DNA from: Marchantia polymorpha subsp. ruderalis
Lineage: Eukaryota; Streptophyta; Marchantiopsida; Marchantiales; Marchantiaceae
Assembly: GCA_037833965.1 (NCBI GenBank)
Contig: AP031355.1
Coordinates: 16,083,501-16,147,500 of the forward strand
Length of the DNA stretch: 64,000 nt
Direction: 5' to 3'
The notes under the pieces are model-generated. The model saw only the letters and a list, made by a program, of their open reading frames with translations. It was not told where the DNA came from and searched no databases. Positions 1 to 11,655 of this stretch are shown piece by piece. A program made the position numbers and the translations under genes. The stretch's first letter is position 1, and every line of letters begins with the position of its first letter.

Positions 1-286
1 GAGTTTTATATTGGTTTCACTCAGAGATAGATGCGATAGACGACAGAGAATCGAATCGATCTCCAACATTTACATTACAGAGCCGACCTTGCAGGCCTGC
101 ATGTCGTGCGTCAACAGAAATTTTCATGCAAAATCATGATGTTCAGATTTACCTCAGATAAGCCTATAGCAGAATTTTCCGCACGGTTTTGCTGGACAGG
201 TGAATATGTTCATGAAGCCTTTGTCTTATAAAGTCTTGCTACTTCTCTAGTGAGATCGACTCCTGCAAGTTCACGGGCTCAATTGG

Positions 287-293
287 TATAAAA
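287..293 (+). promoter_or_regulatory. TATA box of the GDSL gene
   Basis: TATAAAA lies 82 bp upstream of the ATG at 375, in the expected place for a plant core promoter. Nothing else between 1 and 286 looks like a gene. Confidence 0.6.
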
Positions 294-374
294 GCTATAG
301 GCACAGATACGACAACAGGCCAACCTGAACATTCTGCATTTTGTACAATCGTCGGGCATCTCATTCACTTCACA

Positions 375-2790
375 ATGAGTACTTCTTCTGGAGCTCGCTT
401 CCTTGACTGCCTTTCTTGGCGCAACCTTGCAGCAGTCTTGTTCATGATCGCCGCTCTAAATGCAGATTCTGCTATCAGTGGCACTCCAGTTAAAAGCGCA
501 AATCCTGCTTGTCCCACTGCCTTCTGGAATTTCGGAGACTCGCTGACGGACACCGGAGGCACGCTTGACGTCTTCGCTTATTCCTTGGACCCCGAACGCA
601 GCCCCTATGGAGAATCGTTCTTCGGCAGGCCAGCTAAACGTTTCTGCAACGGACGCGTTGTGCCTGACTACTTCTGTACGTTCACTCTCTGTTCACTATC
701 CCAATTACTCGTCGATCAATATGTCAGATCTAATCTTCCTGGATGTATTTTGGATTTATGATATGCTGTTATGGGTCGCCCATGTTCAGGCAAGCGACCA
801 ATTTCAACACTGAGAGATCAGATTGACAGAAATGTATGTCGATGATTTCAGCTTAGTAGCCAGCCCTTGGCAAAATCCTTGATACGGTCGTAGGAATGGT
901 TGGGCCACGAAAAACTTTGATGATTTTGAGATTACGGTGCCTTTCAAGTCATGCATGTCCAGGTTGTACACCACGATGTACCATCGTTGGTTAAGATCTT
1001 CCGATTCTAGGCGTTGCTAAAAATGGTAGAACAGCAATGTCCTTGGCGATGCTGGTGTGTTCCAGGCTGACATGTCGTTATTGTTGGTGTTACAGCTCTG
1101 GCGTTCAATTACCCGCTCCTACAACCATATTTACAGGCCGGTGCCTTCGATTACAATTATGGAGCCAACTTCGCTGCTGGCGGAACAACTGCTTCCAACG
1201 ACACTTCGAGGAACCCGATATTCCTGATAAATCAAGTTTCTGAATTCGTCAGACTCAAGCAGAGTGCAACTTCTCAAAAAAATCAATTTGGTAGGTCCCA
1301 TTGTCTCTTCTCTTCTTTCTTCCTTGCTTTGGAACAAAGACCGGAGCTAAGTATGAGAACGAATAGTTGTGATGAACTTCTGCCGTACTTTTACCTCGCA
1401 ATATACCTTACGGGCATTGCATTCCAATTCTTTCATCCGACCATATCTTAAACTGTCAATTGACCAAGCATGTGGCCTCCGCTTGACGGTCTTTGAGTTC
1501 CATCGACTGATACATTCAAGGTGTTTTCTGATTGTCTATCCAGCATGCCATCCGTTCAAACAGTTTCTGCCTCGGGATGATTCGTATGGCGAAGGATTGT
1601 ATACCTTTGAAATTGGAGGAAATGACGTTCTTAACGCCATCTTGCTCAGAAACCTGACTGCGGAGCAAATTATAACTCAAGTGATCCCAGAGGCCATGAT
1701 CAACATCCTCGCCACTATCAAGGTAACATTTCATGAAAGAATGAAGATTTTCATAACGTATGACTCAGTGGTAACCGGATGAAGTACGTACAGTAAAATT
1801 ACTAAGTTATCGGAGTGGAAGAACGAGCCAATGGAGCGTTGAAAATTATTTTAGTAAAGATTTCAGGATGTGAGACGATCAAGATCTAAAAACCTTGGAT
1901 CAATTATCCTTCTTTCTCCTCTCATTTGCCTACTTCAGTTTAATAATTTCTTAATTGGTTCATGTTGAGATTTAGAATTGTCAGATGTGAATTTTGTTCA
2001 TGTGTACATTTTCGCTTTTGAGAGTTAGAGATGATCAGCCAAGGTGTCTCATTTCATCTCTTGTTTTCCAGATCTTAACTTCAAATGGGGCCAAAAAGTT
2101 TCTCTTCTTCAATGCTCCTAATGCAGGCTGCAGTACCATAGCTATAACTGTTCTGGCATCCATTCCCGGGGTACAAACAGACGAAATGGGCTGTATTGTG
2201 TTCATCAATGAGCTGGATCAAGCCTACAACAAAGCTCTTAATGATACAATCGCATCTGCTCGACTTTTATATCCTGGTAGAACCATCTCCATCTTCAACT
2301 ACTACGATGCCAACTTGGAGATTTTGACAAATCCCTCCCTTTACGGTACATTTTGAACTCAATTCTTGCAGTACAATAATTTGGAGTTGATGCATGTTCC
2401 TTGAGACTTCTTCTTCGAATTCTTGGATAACTGAAGGTCTCACGTTCTCTCGACATCTTCTGCTGTTTAATTTCAGGATTCAATCCAGCTTTGACCAAGC
2501 GTGCGTGCTGTGGAGCTCCTGGACTTGGAACCCTCAACTACAACCCGCTCGTTACTTGTGGTAATCCAGGGTCCAACAAATGTGCAAACTCTGAGGAATA
2601 TGTAAATTGGGACGGTGTACATTTTACCGACGCGTTTTACAGGCAAATCTCTTTATGGGCCCTCTCTGGAAAATTCACGGATTGCCCGGTCAACTACACC
2701 TCTCTGTGTAACTTAGATTTCCGGAATTTTGCAAAGTCTTCCACATACAACTCTGTGTATCCTCAAAGTTGCAGGGTTACATTCACGTGA
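375..2790 (+). CDS. GDSL-type esterase/lipase, five exons, complete
   Basis: Secreted serine hydrolase of the plant GDSL (SGNH) family, which cleaves ester bonds in lipids, cutin precursors or acetylated glycans; the substrate cannot be told. I read exons 375-675, 1096-1290, 1544-1722, 2072-2345 and 2477-2790. All introns are GT-AG and the phases join without a break, giving 420 residues, at the upper end of the usual 350-420. Residues 15-36 form a signal peptide. Block I is FGDSLTDTGG with the nucleophile Ser56. The block II segment GANFAAGG is in exon 2. GGND (190-193) supplies oxyanion Gly/Asn. The catalytic Asp362 and His365 sit in WDGVHFT. A TATA box precedes the ATG. No disabling change is seen, so the gene looks functional. 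Exon limits are from splice consensus and family alignment from memory; the first exon is the least certain. Confidence 0.9.
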
Positions 2791-4053
2791 TATCCTCTCG
2801 GTTTTATTCTTCCATAATCGATGATTTTAAGCTTGAAAACTAGATTTTAGAAGAGTTTAGAATGGAAAATTAGGGCCTTCGAGATAGCGTCTGGAGCTCA
2901 AGCACAGTACATCGTGAACAGGATACTATCTTCTGAGTATTCCCTGACTCTCTTGAATCCCGTCTTATAATGTGCCATAATTTGTGTTATCTTGGACGGT
3001 CTTCGTAATTAATGCTGTATATGGATCTCTTATATAAGAGGATGCAATTTGCTCATCAGTATGTGTCGTAGGTAATGTATATTTGAGACCACACAAGGTA
3101 AAGGTAATCCTGAATGAATTGAAAACTTAGTGTGGTGTTCTCAAAACGAGAGGCCAATTCCAGGTTACCACCAGCGCATCTTACGAACGAGATGAAGTTG
3201 TGAAATCAGCATGGGATCTGAATGGAAACTCTAACGGTTATGAAGATTTCCGATCTTGAATGTGTTAACTGCAACCAATACGCGGATGGAAGTGATTCGC
3301 ATACATATGACACCAGTGTACCACCACTCGGGTGATATGTTGCGAATGAAGTATCCAGCCTATCGTGCCATATGGGTCCCGTTCTTAGCTAAAGAGTGCG
3401 ACTGACTCTCAGCTGGTGGATGCCTTCATTGTCACCGTTCGGGGGACTTCGTGCTAGATCAAGGAGTCACTTTTGCTTTTCACAGAACCAATCAAGTTCT
3501 GTGAAAGTATTTACAGTGCGCACATGGGGAATAAGAACTGTGCTTGACTAAGAAGACCTTTAGAACTCGTGGACTTGCTATGTCGCATCCACGAAAAGTG
3601 GATGTGATAACATACGTCACAATGATGTAATTAACTTTGCACAGCTTATATCTTTGTCTCAATTTACAAATTTCTTTTAATCATATTTTTATCTTATTTC
3701 TTGTTGTATTTGAGTATCCTGAATCAATTTTCGTTTTTTAGCGTTCTAAGATGCTTCTCCCAATAAAATATCCATGATTTAGACTGGCATTTTTTGGTGT
3801 CTGAATTTTTCTCTACCAGCACGTTACATGGGTTACAAAACAAATATTTCTCTAGATTCTCAGACTGGAGTAAATGTTCAAGTCTTTTTCTGTTGATAAT
3901 ATATCTGGAGCTGACAACAAGAGTTAATTATCTACATTTGACATCTATCTGTCATTTACTCTAGAAAGCTCTGACTTTTTTGAAATCTCACTGACTCCAT
4001 GATGTCCATATTGTGAAATCTTATCGACGTTTCTTTGTTACGTAGCGCTTAAA

Positions 4054-4096
<43 letters not shown>

Positions 4097-5750
4097 GTCA
4101 TAGACTTGATATAAGCAAAAGAGAGAAAGACATGCTTCATTGACCAAACTATGCTTGCACTATTCAAAAAATTTATATTTGGATTATTTTTGAGATTTGT
4201 GCAAAAAAGGTATATATTCAGTAACTTTTGTTTGTATCTGATGAAAAATGAAACATACTAATATACTACTTTTTCACAATCTAAAATAGGAAAGATTTAC
4301 AATAATTGGTTGGACACTCAAACATAAGCAACTTTATCTTTATAGAGCTCACCTTGGTTGTTGTAATCTGCAAACTTGATACATTGTTCTGAAATCTGTT
4401 GATCCCAGACTCTATATTGAAGGATGCATATAAAAATTCAAAAAATACTGTGAATGACACATAATTTGTTATAACATACTTTGAATTTAATGCTGATGCC
4501 CACGTTTGACTGCAAAACGTCTCTGTTTTCGTGACCGAGACCCAAAGCCGGGTAGCATATTTTGAAACCCACGTATCCGAGCCAAATGCATTTGTTAAAA
4601 GGATAACAGTGTTCGCAACGACTCGTAATATATCATAGTTGTCTTAGAGGGGCATGTACGATGCCGTGGTCGATATCAAGCACATAAAGTCACGCACATG
4701 AAGATTCACTTTTCGGCTTCGCGGCGTATCGAGACAATACTCACAACAATAAATAGAGACAGAGAAGGATGCCTCACCTGTTGTGACACTGTCAAAGTAT
4801 ATTTATTTATTCCTTGCGTTTGACCATTCTTCTCACATAGTCGACGGGCGAAGTGAGATCACGATGAAGGAGGATGCCTGGCAGGGTCGGAGCATCGAAA
4901 ATATTCATTGTTTGTTATGAACAGACAAGCAAGGGCCGGTTGTGCTCCCGCTGCCACGTTGGGCACCTTGAGTTTGTTTGAAACCCTAAAGTGAGCGTCT
5001 GTAGATTTCTGGTGTATATATATTCGAAGTTTGCGAGTGTCTGTCACGACTATACTTGAACAGGATCTGTTCTATAGTACATCTTGGTCTGTGATCTCTA
5101 TTGCAGACATGTCCCTAGAGCCGGACGATGACCAGAGGCTTGGGTACCGTTGCGCGAATACCGCTGGCCAGAGTTGGTGCAAACCTGGGCTCGGCCCAGC
5201 CTGATGACCGTCTCGTTGCGCTCATTCCGCCGGCGGTGAAGGCATCCAAGTGATCTGTCGGGTTCGTTCTTGTACGCTCTTTTTCTTTTCACGAATTGGG
5301 GTATTGCCTTCGAGTGCGGGACTGTGAGAACTTTCTTTCGTGAACTCCTGTCATGTGTTTAAACCTAAACCCTAAACTGAACGTGTATTCTTGAAGATGC
5401 GTTAAGTCAGAGTTAGAGCTATGTAATCATTTGATTATGAGGCTTTACTGACATTTCACTTGACAAACACAACCTTCAGTGGACTTGTAATCATGGTTTC
5501 ACAATGATGTAAACAGTGGAAAATGATAGCACAGACTCATTTCGTCCAGTAACCCTTCTGAGTTCGTATCTTGGTCATGGTGAGGAGTGTCCTTGTACAG
5601 TTCGTGTCGTAATAATATTTCATCTATTCACTGGACGGAGCAAGTAGGTTTAGTAGGGAGAAGTTCTACTATCGGACTCTATTATATACCAATTGTTGTC
5701 CTGTTCAGGTGATAGCAACATAAGTTGAAACCGACTTAGAACAACTCCCT
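2791..5750. other. Intergenic stretch, no gene recognised
   Basis: AT-rich DNA with only short chance frames. It holds a CA/TA microsatellite (4053-4091), small hairpins (for example 3479-3508, arms around TTTCACAGAAC, and 3586-3604) and two telo-box-like AAACCCTAAA motifs near 4980 and 5367, which in plants often sit in promoters of translation-related genes. No coding region is seen beside them. Confidence 0.5.
4053..4091. repeat. (CA)n(TA)n microsatellite
   Basis: About six CA units run directly into about thirteen TA units, then TGTTGTGTCA. Ordinary compound dinucleotide repeat. Confidence 0.95.
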
Positions 5751-5800
5751 TTCTCAAACCCTCATAACAGACACTAAAGTCTGTTATGAGGGTTTGAGAA
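5751..5800. repeat. Perfect 22-bp inverted repeat with 6-nt loop
   Basis: Positions 5751-5772 and 5779-5800 are exact reverse complements, separated by ACTAAA. Transcribed from either strand this would make a 22-bp perfect stem. It is isolated from any recognised gene and could be a foldback element remnant or a cruciform-forming site. Confidence 0.9.
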
Positions 5801-7279
5801 CATCTGGTTGCATGTGGCTCACGATGTGGGCTGAAATCAGCTCACCTTATCCGCTTGGAACACTCCTTTTCTGGAGAATATCGAACACGTCTACATCTTC
5901 GGCAGGAAGTAGATGCTTCTCACCCCACATCTTTCGTGAGAATTTCATTATCATGCTTCTCACTCTGCAACAATGATACTGCAGGAGGTTATCTTGTGTC
6001 GCTCAGATTCTGTATATCTTTTAAGAGTATTGATTTTCAGACCGTGAGGAGGAAGGTGAGTTAAAATTACTGAGAATAGAGCGAATGAGAGCTTCATCAT
6101 AATCATCTCTGCTGTTTAACAGTGTGTAGGTAGCTGAAGGAGATGAGGCATACACCAGACCTGAGAATTACAAAGTTTTGACTTCTCAAGGCATGGAGTA
6201 GAAAGTATATGGGTAACCTCTGAGTTCGAGTAACTTCCAGTAGTTTGATTTAATAGTAGAAGATGATATGAAGTATGAACCCGCCTGTAATGCCGTCATG
6301 GTAGATCCACTGACAATCACATTTTCTGGGCTTGATAATTAGATTTCGGGGCTTGGTGATAAGATGTCGTTTACTATGTCCATACGGATGACAAGTTCCC
6401 GAGCCTGTCCTAGCTCAAGATCTATCACATGGAACAACGGTTTGCACAACGTAAACAGCGTTGTGACGGTGCATGGTTTCATGTGAATTCCATAAAAATC
6501 ATCTGATAAAAACTGAGTAGAAGCATGAAGCTAAGTTAGGAATTATCATCAAATGAAGGTCCAGAACAGATTTGTCTCACATCGATTGTAAATTACCGAA
6601 ATATCTACTATTTGAAAGTTCTACACACTTTTTCCACATGGTTTAGAAACGGTGCATTCTTCACATTTTCTTGATTAACGTTACATAAGTCTGGCATGAT
6701 AGACATCCAATTCCTGATGTATTTATATTGTTGAAAAATTAGATTTTATTTTTTAAAACACAAATGCCTCCACACATTTTTTGGGAATATCTATGGTTTA
6801 ACATTCTAGTACAAAGTTCTGAAATTAGCTCCAATTGCCTTTGTTTAATCATTGTCGTGAAAGTCTCTAAATTTCTTGAATAATTGCAGTGAAATTGGAA
6901 TTACTAGTATTTGAAAATGTTAGTTTAAGAAACAAAATCTTGAAGACTGGACGAGTTTATATGAAAACACCAAAGTCACGCTCTAAACTGCCATTGAATA
7001 GAAATCTATCCAATGGAAATATGATTGATTTCACTCTAAAAATTCACGTGTGAATCGGTTGTAGCTGAAAAATCATTTCGTTGAATTACTGATTTATTCT
7101 TGGAGCAATATGATGGTTAATTTGGTTCCAATTCATCTCCAAAATATTATATGGATTAGTATCTAGCGCTAGATACCTGCACATGCCCATCTATTACCCG
7201 CAGGACATATCTGAATATGCTGGGGTCGAATGACAGGTCACAGGTACGCTGCCAAACTCTTTCCGGATGAATTTTTCAA
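5801..7279. other. Intergenic stretch, no gene recognised
   Basis: AT-rich DNA leading to the ABCC pseudogene. Short open frames near 5794-6064 have no familiar motif. I found no clear upstream exons of the transporter here; if present they have decayed beyond recognition by eye. Confidence 0.4.
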
Positions 7280-8451
7280 GTTTGGCGGCTGCACAACGAT
7301 GCCATGATGGTATTCTGCGCACGATCTTCAGAGCTGCGATGTCATTCTTTCACGCCAATCCTGTCGGTCGATTAATCAATAGGTTTGCCAAGGATTCAGG
7401 TGCATCTGTCGAAACAATGCCCTTTTTGCGAACATGTTCCTGAGTTCAGCGTTCCAGTTGTTATCAACTTTTGTTCTGATTGGAGACGCGAACAGTATGC
7501 CACTATGGGCAATTTGAATATTAATTTAGCCTTCTGTTGTGCAAATCTATGTCTTCGGGTAAGACATTCCATCTTTTTTTTCAATAGCCGACATCCTTTA
7601 TTTTATCTATCTGAATTCTGCTTGTTTTCCGATGAATTGAGAAAGAGAATTTCCTCCTTTTAATTCTTATTCGGCTCTGTTCTTTGCACACTAACATTAG
7701 AGAGAGGTGAAGCGATTAGACACAGTCATACGTTAAGGATCAATGTACAGTCTATGGATATTAACGAAATTAACACCAGATTCACTATCACTACTATGGT
7801 TTCAAACAGATGGCTAGGTGTAAGCCTTGAGTTTATTGCTGTAATGATGATATGGTTGACGGCATCACTCGCTGTCTTTTCAATCGCACCGTCAAGTGAT
7901 CAAGAGGCCTTCTCTCTTCAGATCATTCTTCCTCTCATTTACACCCTCACCATTAGTTCCGCAGTGACCGCAGTTTTGGGTCTTGCCAGTTTGACCGAGA
8001 GTAGCTTCAATGCTGTTGAACGAGATGGAACCTATGCGAATTTGAAACCTGAAGCCCACCTTTCGATCGAGAATCACATGCCACCTCCCGTTTGACCTTC
8101 AGCAGGAGCTGCTGGGTACAAACATGTATTGATGTGTTGGGAAGAGTTAGACTGAGCTCATCTGAAGAAGGTCGTGAGGTGGAATGCCTTGGGTCTCGAA
8201 GTTGAGGCTCCGTCTCATAGTGTTTGAGAGTATAGTCTATCTTGCAAGTTGTTCCCCATGGAAATCATGTAAGGGGAAGATATCCGTTTCTCTTGCTAAT
8301 CGATTGATGAATGCCTAAATCTCTGGTGCTGGAATATAGCGAGAATTACATTGTCGGGTTACGTGATATCCTGCGAAGGTCAAGACTTATCGTACTTGAT
8401 GAAGCAACGGCTGCTGTCAATGTGGGCATAGGTGCTAAGAGCTTGCGGGTA
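7280..8451 (+). pseudogene. ABCC (MRP-type) transporter pseudogene, second half
   Basis: Remnant of a multidrug-resistance-associated ABC transporter (vacuolar or plasma-membrane pump of conjugates). From 7280 the frame reads SSL-like AAQRCHDGILRTIF then AAMSFFHANPVGRLINRF, a hallmark of the second transmembrane domain. A frame change near 7418 leads into FANMFLSSAFQLLSTFVLIG, then stops. A probable intron runs from about 7563 to 7747. Frame 7754-8095 continues SNRWLGVSLEF to LASLTESSFNAVERDGTY and ENHMPPPV. Pieces of the second nucleotide-binding domain follow: AHLKKVVRWNALGLE (with a stop before it) and Walker B/D-loop RRSRLIVLDEATAAVNVG near 8375-8430. I see no Walker A or complete ABC signature. 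Several frameshifts, stops and deletions make it clearly dead. Confidence 0.85.
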
Positions 8452-10296
8452 TGATTTGAAATGATTCTTCACGTGCGGGTGATGTTTATTTTTCATCACG
8501 GTTGTTCGAATCACGTGATCCAGGTATTGGGAAGGTTGAGAATTTTTGCATGTTCAGAAATTACTTCATTTGTATTGATATGTAGCCTTCTTTATCTGCA
8601 TAACATGCATATTCTTTAGATATATACTTCATCGGATCTATGAGAGAGTTGTACATGAAACCTGAAATGGAGGAACGAATGATCATGGAAGGAAGTTTTT
8701 CTGACTTGGAACCTTAGTGTTGCGATCCTGTAGTAATAATTGTGTTCAATTGTGTTATTGTGCTGGCTTTGACGGTACGGCCAGATGAAGTAAGCTGGTT
8801 ACGAGAATCACAATTGCTAGCCGGCGTAAGATAATATTCCCTTCAAATTTGTGAAGCTGCGATAAGTTTTTTTCATGCCACGTTTTCCAATATCTGACAA
8901 AAGACTTCTACGACAACACATGAGGCAGTCAACGTGAATATATCGCTGAAGCGGTTGCAGGATCTTCTCTAGCAGGGGAGAGTGAATTACTCGAAAGAGA
9001 AAAACCAGCGATTGAATTAACAACGGCACGTCCTGCTACACTGCTCAAGATTTTACATCCAATGACAAATGCTAAATATGCTATAAGGTAAGTATAAATT
9101 TCACTCTTCAGTCAGTTAAATAAAAAATTGAGAGCAAAGACAAAATGAATGATGTGCAAGAATACCTATAAGTTTCAAGATGAAATTTACAGTCATGGTC
9201 TTGAGATGGTGAATTTATTTAATCTTTCTATCAATTGTTATATCATAAGTATAAATTGTAAATAAAAATAAATCATTCAAAAAAGTTAATTTAAATTTAA
9301 TGTCCGCTAAAATACGACTTACGAATTATCAGATTTATTCAAAGATTGTAATTCCATTTGAGATATAATGTACAATCAATTAGTACATATAAAAGTCTGA
9401 ATAAGAGATTCAATAATTAGCGCCTAATTAAATTTAGCACTATAGACAAATTTTTTGGTATTGAAATATTACATAAACTGGTACATAAACTGAATTTTTC
9501 AATCCTCGAATCTTAAAATAATGTACAAATGTATTAATTTTCTTCTACAAACATAGAGTATGTTTGCATCTTATTCTGTTTGTGCGTTTTATATTACAAA
9601 TAATAACCTTTTGTACTGTCTTATTATGTAAGAAAATGTCATGAATACATAATTATGATGATATATATCCATACCATGAAAATTTTTTAACTGGATTTTG
9701 ATTTGTAATGTAATTCTTTGTCATGACGCACGTTTCATTTGCTTTCTGGAATCTTGATTAATCATTTTGATGAGTGACATATTATTCGATTTATTTATAT
9801 GTCACATTTGATATTTATTGCAAATATGCTATCCATAATCATGTTATTTTTTTTTACATCCCAACATGGTCAATAATATTTTAAATCACAGAAATGTAAT
9901 GTGAAATATATCTTCATCAGATTTTTGTATATTTAACAACACTAATTTCTACGAATCTGCATCAACAATGTATGCATGTCAACTGAAATACAACTTTAGA
10001 CATTGAAAATCTAGATTTAAAAGATGTGATAATATGCTGAGACATTTCTCTGAGAGTATCTGCAGATTAACTGCTACTATTATTACATGGTATGCATTGA
10101 AGTGAAAAGAACTAACAATGGAACATTATGCCTTCAGATTTCGCATGTTGCTTATCGAAAGCCCCTAGCCAGAGTACTTCATGGATGCGGTTTCTACGAG
10201 GTCTTTCGCTGAATCAAAATTTTCAACAGGCCTTTATCAGCACCTGTTCTCTTGTTAAGAGACTCCTCCTCAGGCTTTGAAAGTACTAATTAAACA
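8452..10296. other. AT-rich intergenic stretch, no gene recognised
   Basis: Very AT-rich from about 9100 to 10080, with dense stop codons in all frames. It may contain the decayed 3' end of the ABCC pseudogene (8452-9060), but no motif confirms this. Confidence 0.4.
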
Positions 10297-10759
10297 ATGG
10301 ACAGTGAAAAAAAGTCACATGGCTCCACTCCAATTGTGAAAGAAATGAGCTGTTCGTCCCAGCCAGTCGTCATGATCAGTATATGGCCTGAACGGACTAC
10401 TGAAGTCGAAGAGTTCCTGGAACACGCGACTAATCATCACGAATTGATCATATGTCCCGTATCAAAATACGATGGAAGTGGTTTTCTTGAAGTCACTAGG
10501 GAGAAGATCAACCTGGATAATAAGCTGTCTCACTTGGAGAAATTATCTGTAAGGACGAAAGAAGTATATGATAGGCAGATGTTTACACGTTGCGATAAGA
10601 CAAACAACTCCCGTTCGACATATCAAAAGAAGAGTGCACGAAATGCAGATAAAGTGAGTACATTTCATTCATCGAAGTGGCAACGTAGTGTTTTTCTCCT
10701 TTTCTGATATGCAGTGGAGCTCAGAAGGAGCAGGTGCAGCAGAAACAGATAAAGATTAG
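10297..10759 (+). CDS. Small hypothetical protein, two exons
   Basis: I do not recognise this protein. The open frame from ATG 10297 reaches a good donor (GTGAGT at 10654). An acceptor at 10714 (TTCTGATATGCAG) joins in phase to a short second exon 10715-10759 ending in TAG, giving 133 residues. The product is hydrophilic and charged, with no signal peptide or membrane segment, a Lys/Arg/Ser-rich C-terminal half and an acidic patch around residues 35-45. If the intron is not used, the frame instead ends at 10707. It lies 200 bp from the 3' end of the convergent DMP gene. It could be a chance frame or one exon of a larger gene. Confidence 0.35.
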
Positions 10760-10962
10760 CCAAAATTTCCACGTTTATTGCAAATCAAGGAAGCAGTTTA
10801 ATTACAATCTGGAGGCGAGAGTGGAAACCTATCCGCTATGATCATGAAAATGTTATTCTAACATAAGTTCCTGAGCGTCTAGAACAGTCTTAAAGGCAGA
10901 GGAAAATGTGATCCACAGTGGGCACACCGCTCGGATGAAATGCGAAGGAGTCTACATCGGTT

Positions 10963-11655
10963 CTAAATGGTCGTCGTGCCCTGGCTGCTGCTGCTGATCG
11001 GAGACACAGGGAAGCCGATACCATGTCTTTTCGACGGAAATAATGTGAACACAGCACTGACGACGAAGGAGACCACAGCAGGGACGGTCTGGACGACGGT
11101 GGCACTCAGTTCGGGGAACAAGCAAGAACGAATGTTAGGAGTCATGAGCGCACAGGCAGTGAAAACTGCAAGTGACAGAAAAGCGTACACGATGTCACTG
11201 AATTTTAGTCTGTATGCCCCCTGGTCAGTGGGCTGGAGGCCAGTGGGCAACTGAGGAGTCCACAATCCGAAGAAGGTTACCACCCCGAGGTACACTTTCC
11301 CATCGGAGGCCACAAAGCTGTCAGTGAAGCACGAGAAGAAACAGAAAGCTGCGAAGAAGATGGTGGCCGCCACCGAAAGCCAGAGCTCGGAGGGCTGGTC
11401 GCAAGTTCCATTGTCGGTGATGATTGGAGCAATCGTGGTGAAGGCTAGGAACGTTCCCGTGGGCAGCAGATTGGCGAGATTCGATATCCCATTCGTGACG
11501 TTGTTCAGGAACGCTGACCAAGGTGTCAATGGTGTGTCCGAACTCGTGGCAGGCTCGGCAGCTAGATCTCGCTCGAGCAGAGGCTCGACTTCTCCTCGTG
11601 TACCGACTGCTGATGAAGACATCAGAGGAGCGCTGAGTGTTCCTGAGGTGGCCAT
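10963..11655 (-). CDS. DMP family (DUF679) membrane protein, copy 1
   Basis: Plant DMP protein of 230 residues, single exon, starting at the ATG complementary to 11653-11655. DMPs are four-pass membrane proteins of the ER, tonoplast and plasma membrane, linked to membrane remodelling in senescence and, for some members, to gamete fusion; which role applies cannot be told. Family hallmarks are visible: an N-terminal variable, acidic region (1-45), the segment SNLANLLPTGTFLAF (about 57-71), CDQPSELWL before helix 2, CFFSCFTDSF at its end, GLWTPQLP in the loop, the segment PNIRSCLF, and the end motif PSKRHGIGFP after helix 4. Length is normal for the family and no disabling change is seen. A close paralogue lies at 15231-15896 in the same orientation. 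Confidence 0.93.
   Translation of the reverse strand: MATSGTLSAPLMSSSAVGTRGEVEPLLERDLAAEPATSSDTPLTPWSAFLNNVTNGISNLANLLPTGTFLAFTTIAPIITDNGTCDQPSELWLSVAATIFFAAFCFFSCFTDSFVASDGKVYLGVVTFFGLWTPQLPTGLQPTDQGAYRLKFSDIVYAFLSLAVFTACALMTPNIRSCLFPELSATVVQTVPAVVSFVVSAVFTLFPSKRHGIGFPVSPISSSSQGTTTI

Noticed and set aside
4980..5380. AAACCCTAAA motifs as interstitial telomere repeat
   Set aside because: Only one or two units at each place; better explained as telo-box promoter motifs or chance.
8817..9029. C-terminal exon of the ABCC pseudogene
   Set aside because: No conserved C-terminal motif could be read in any frame.
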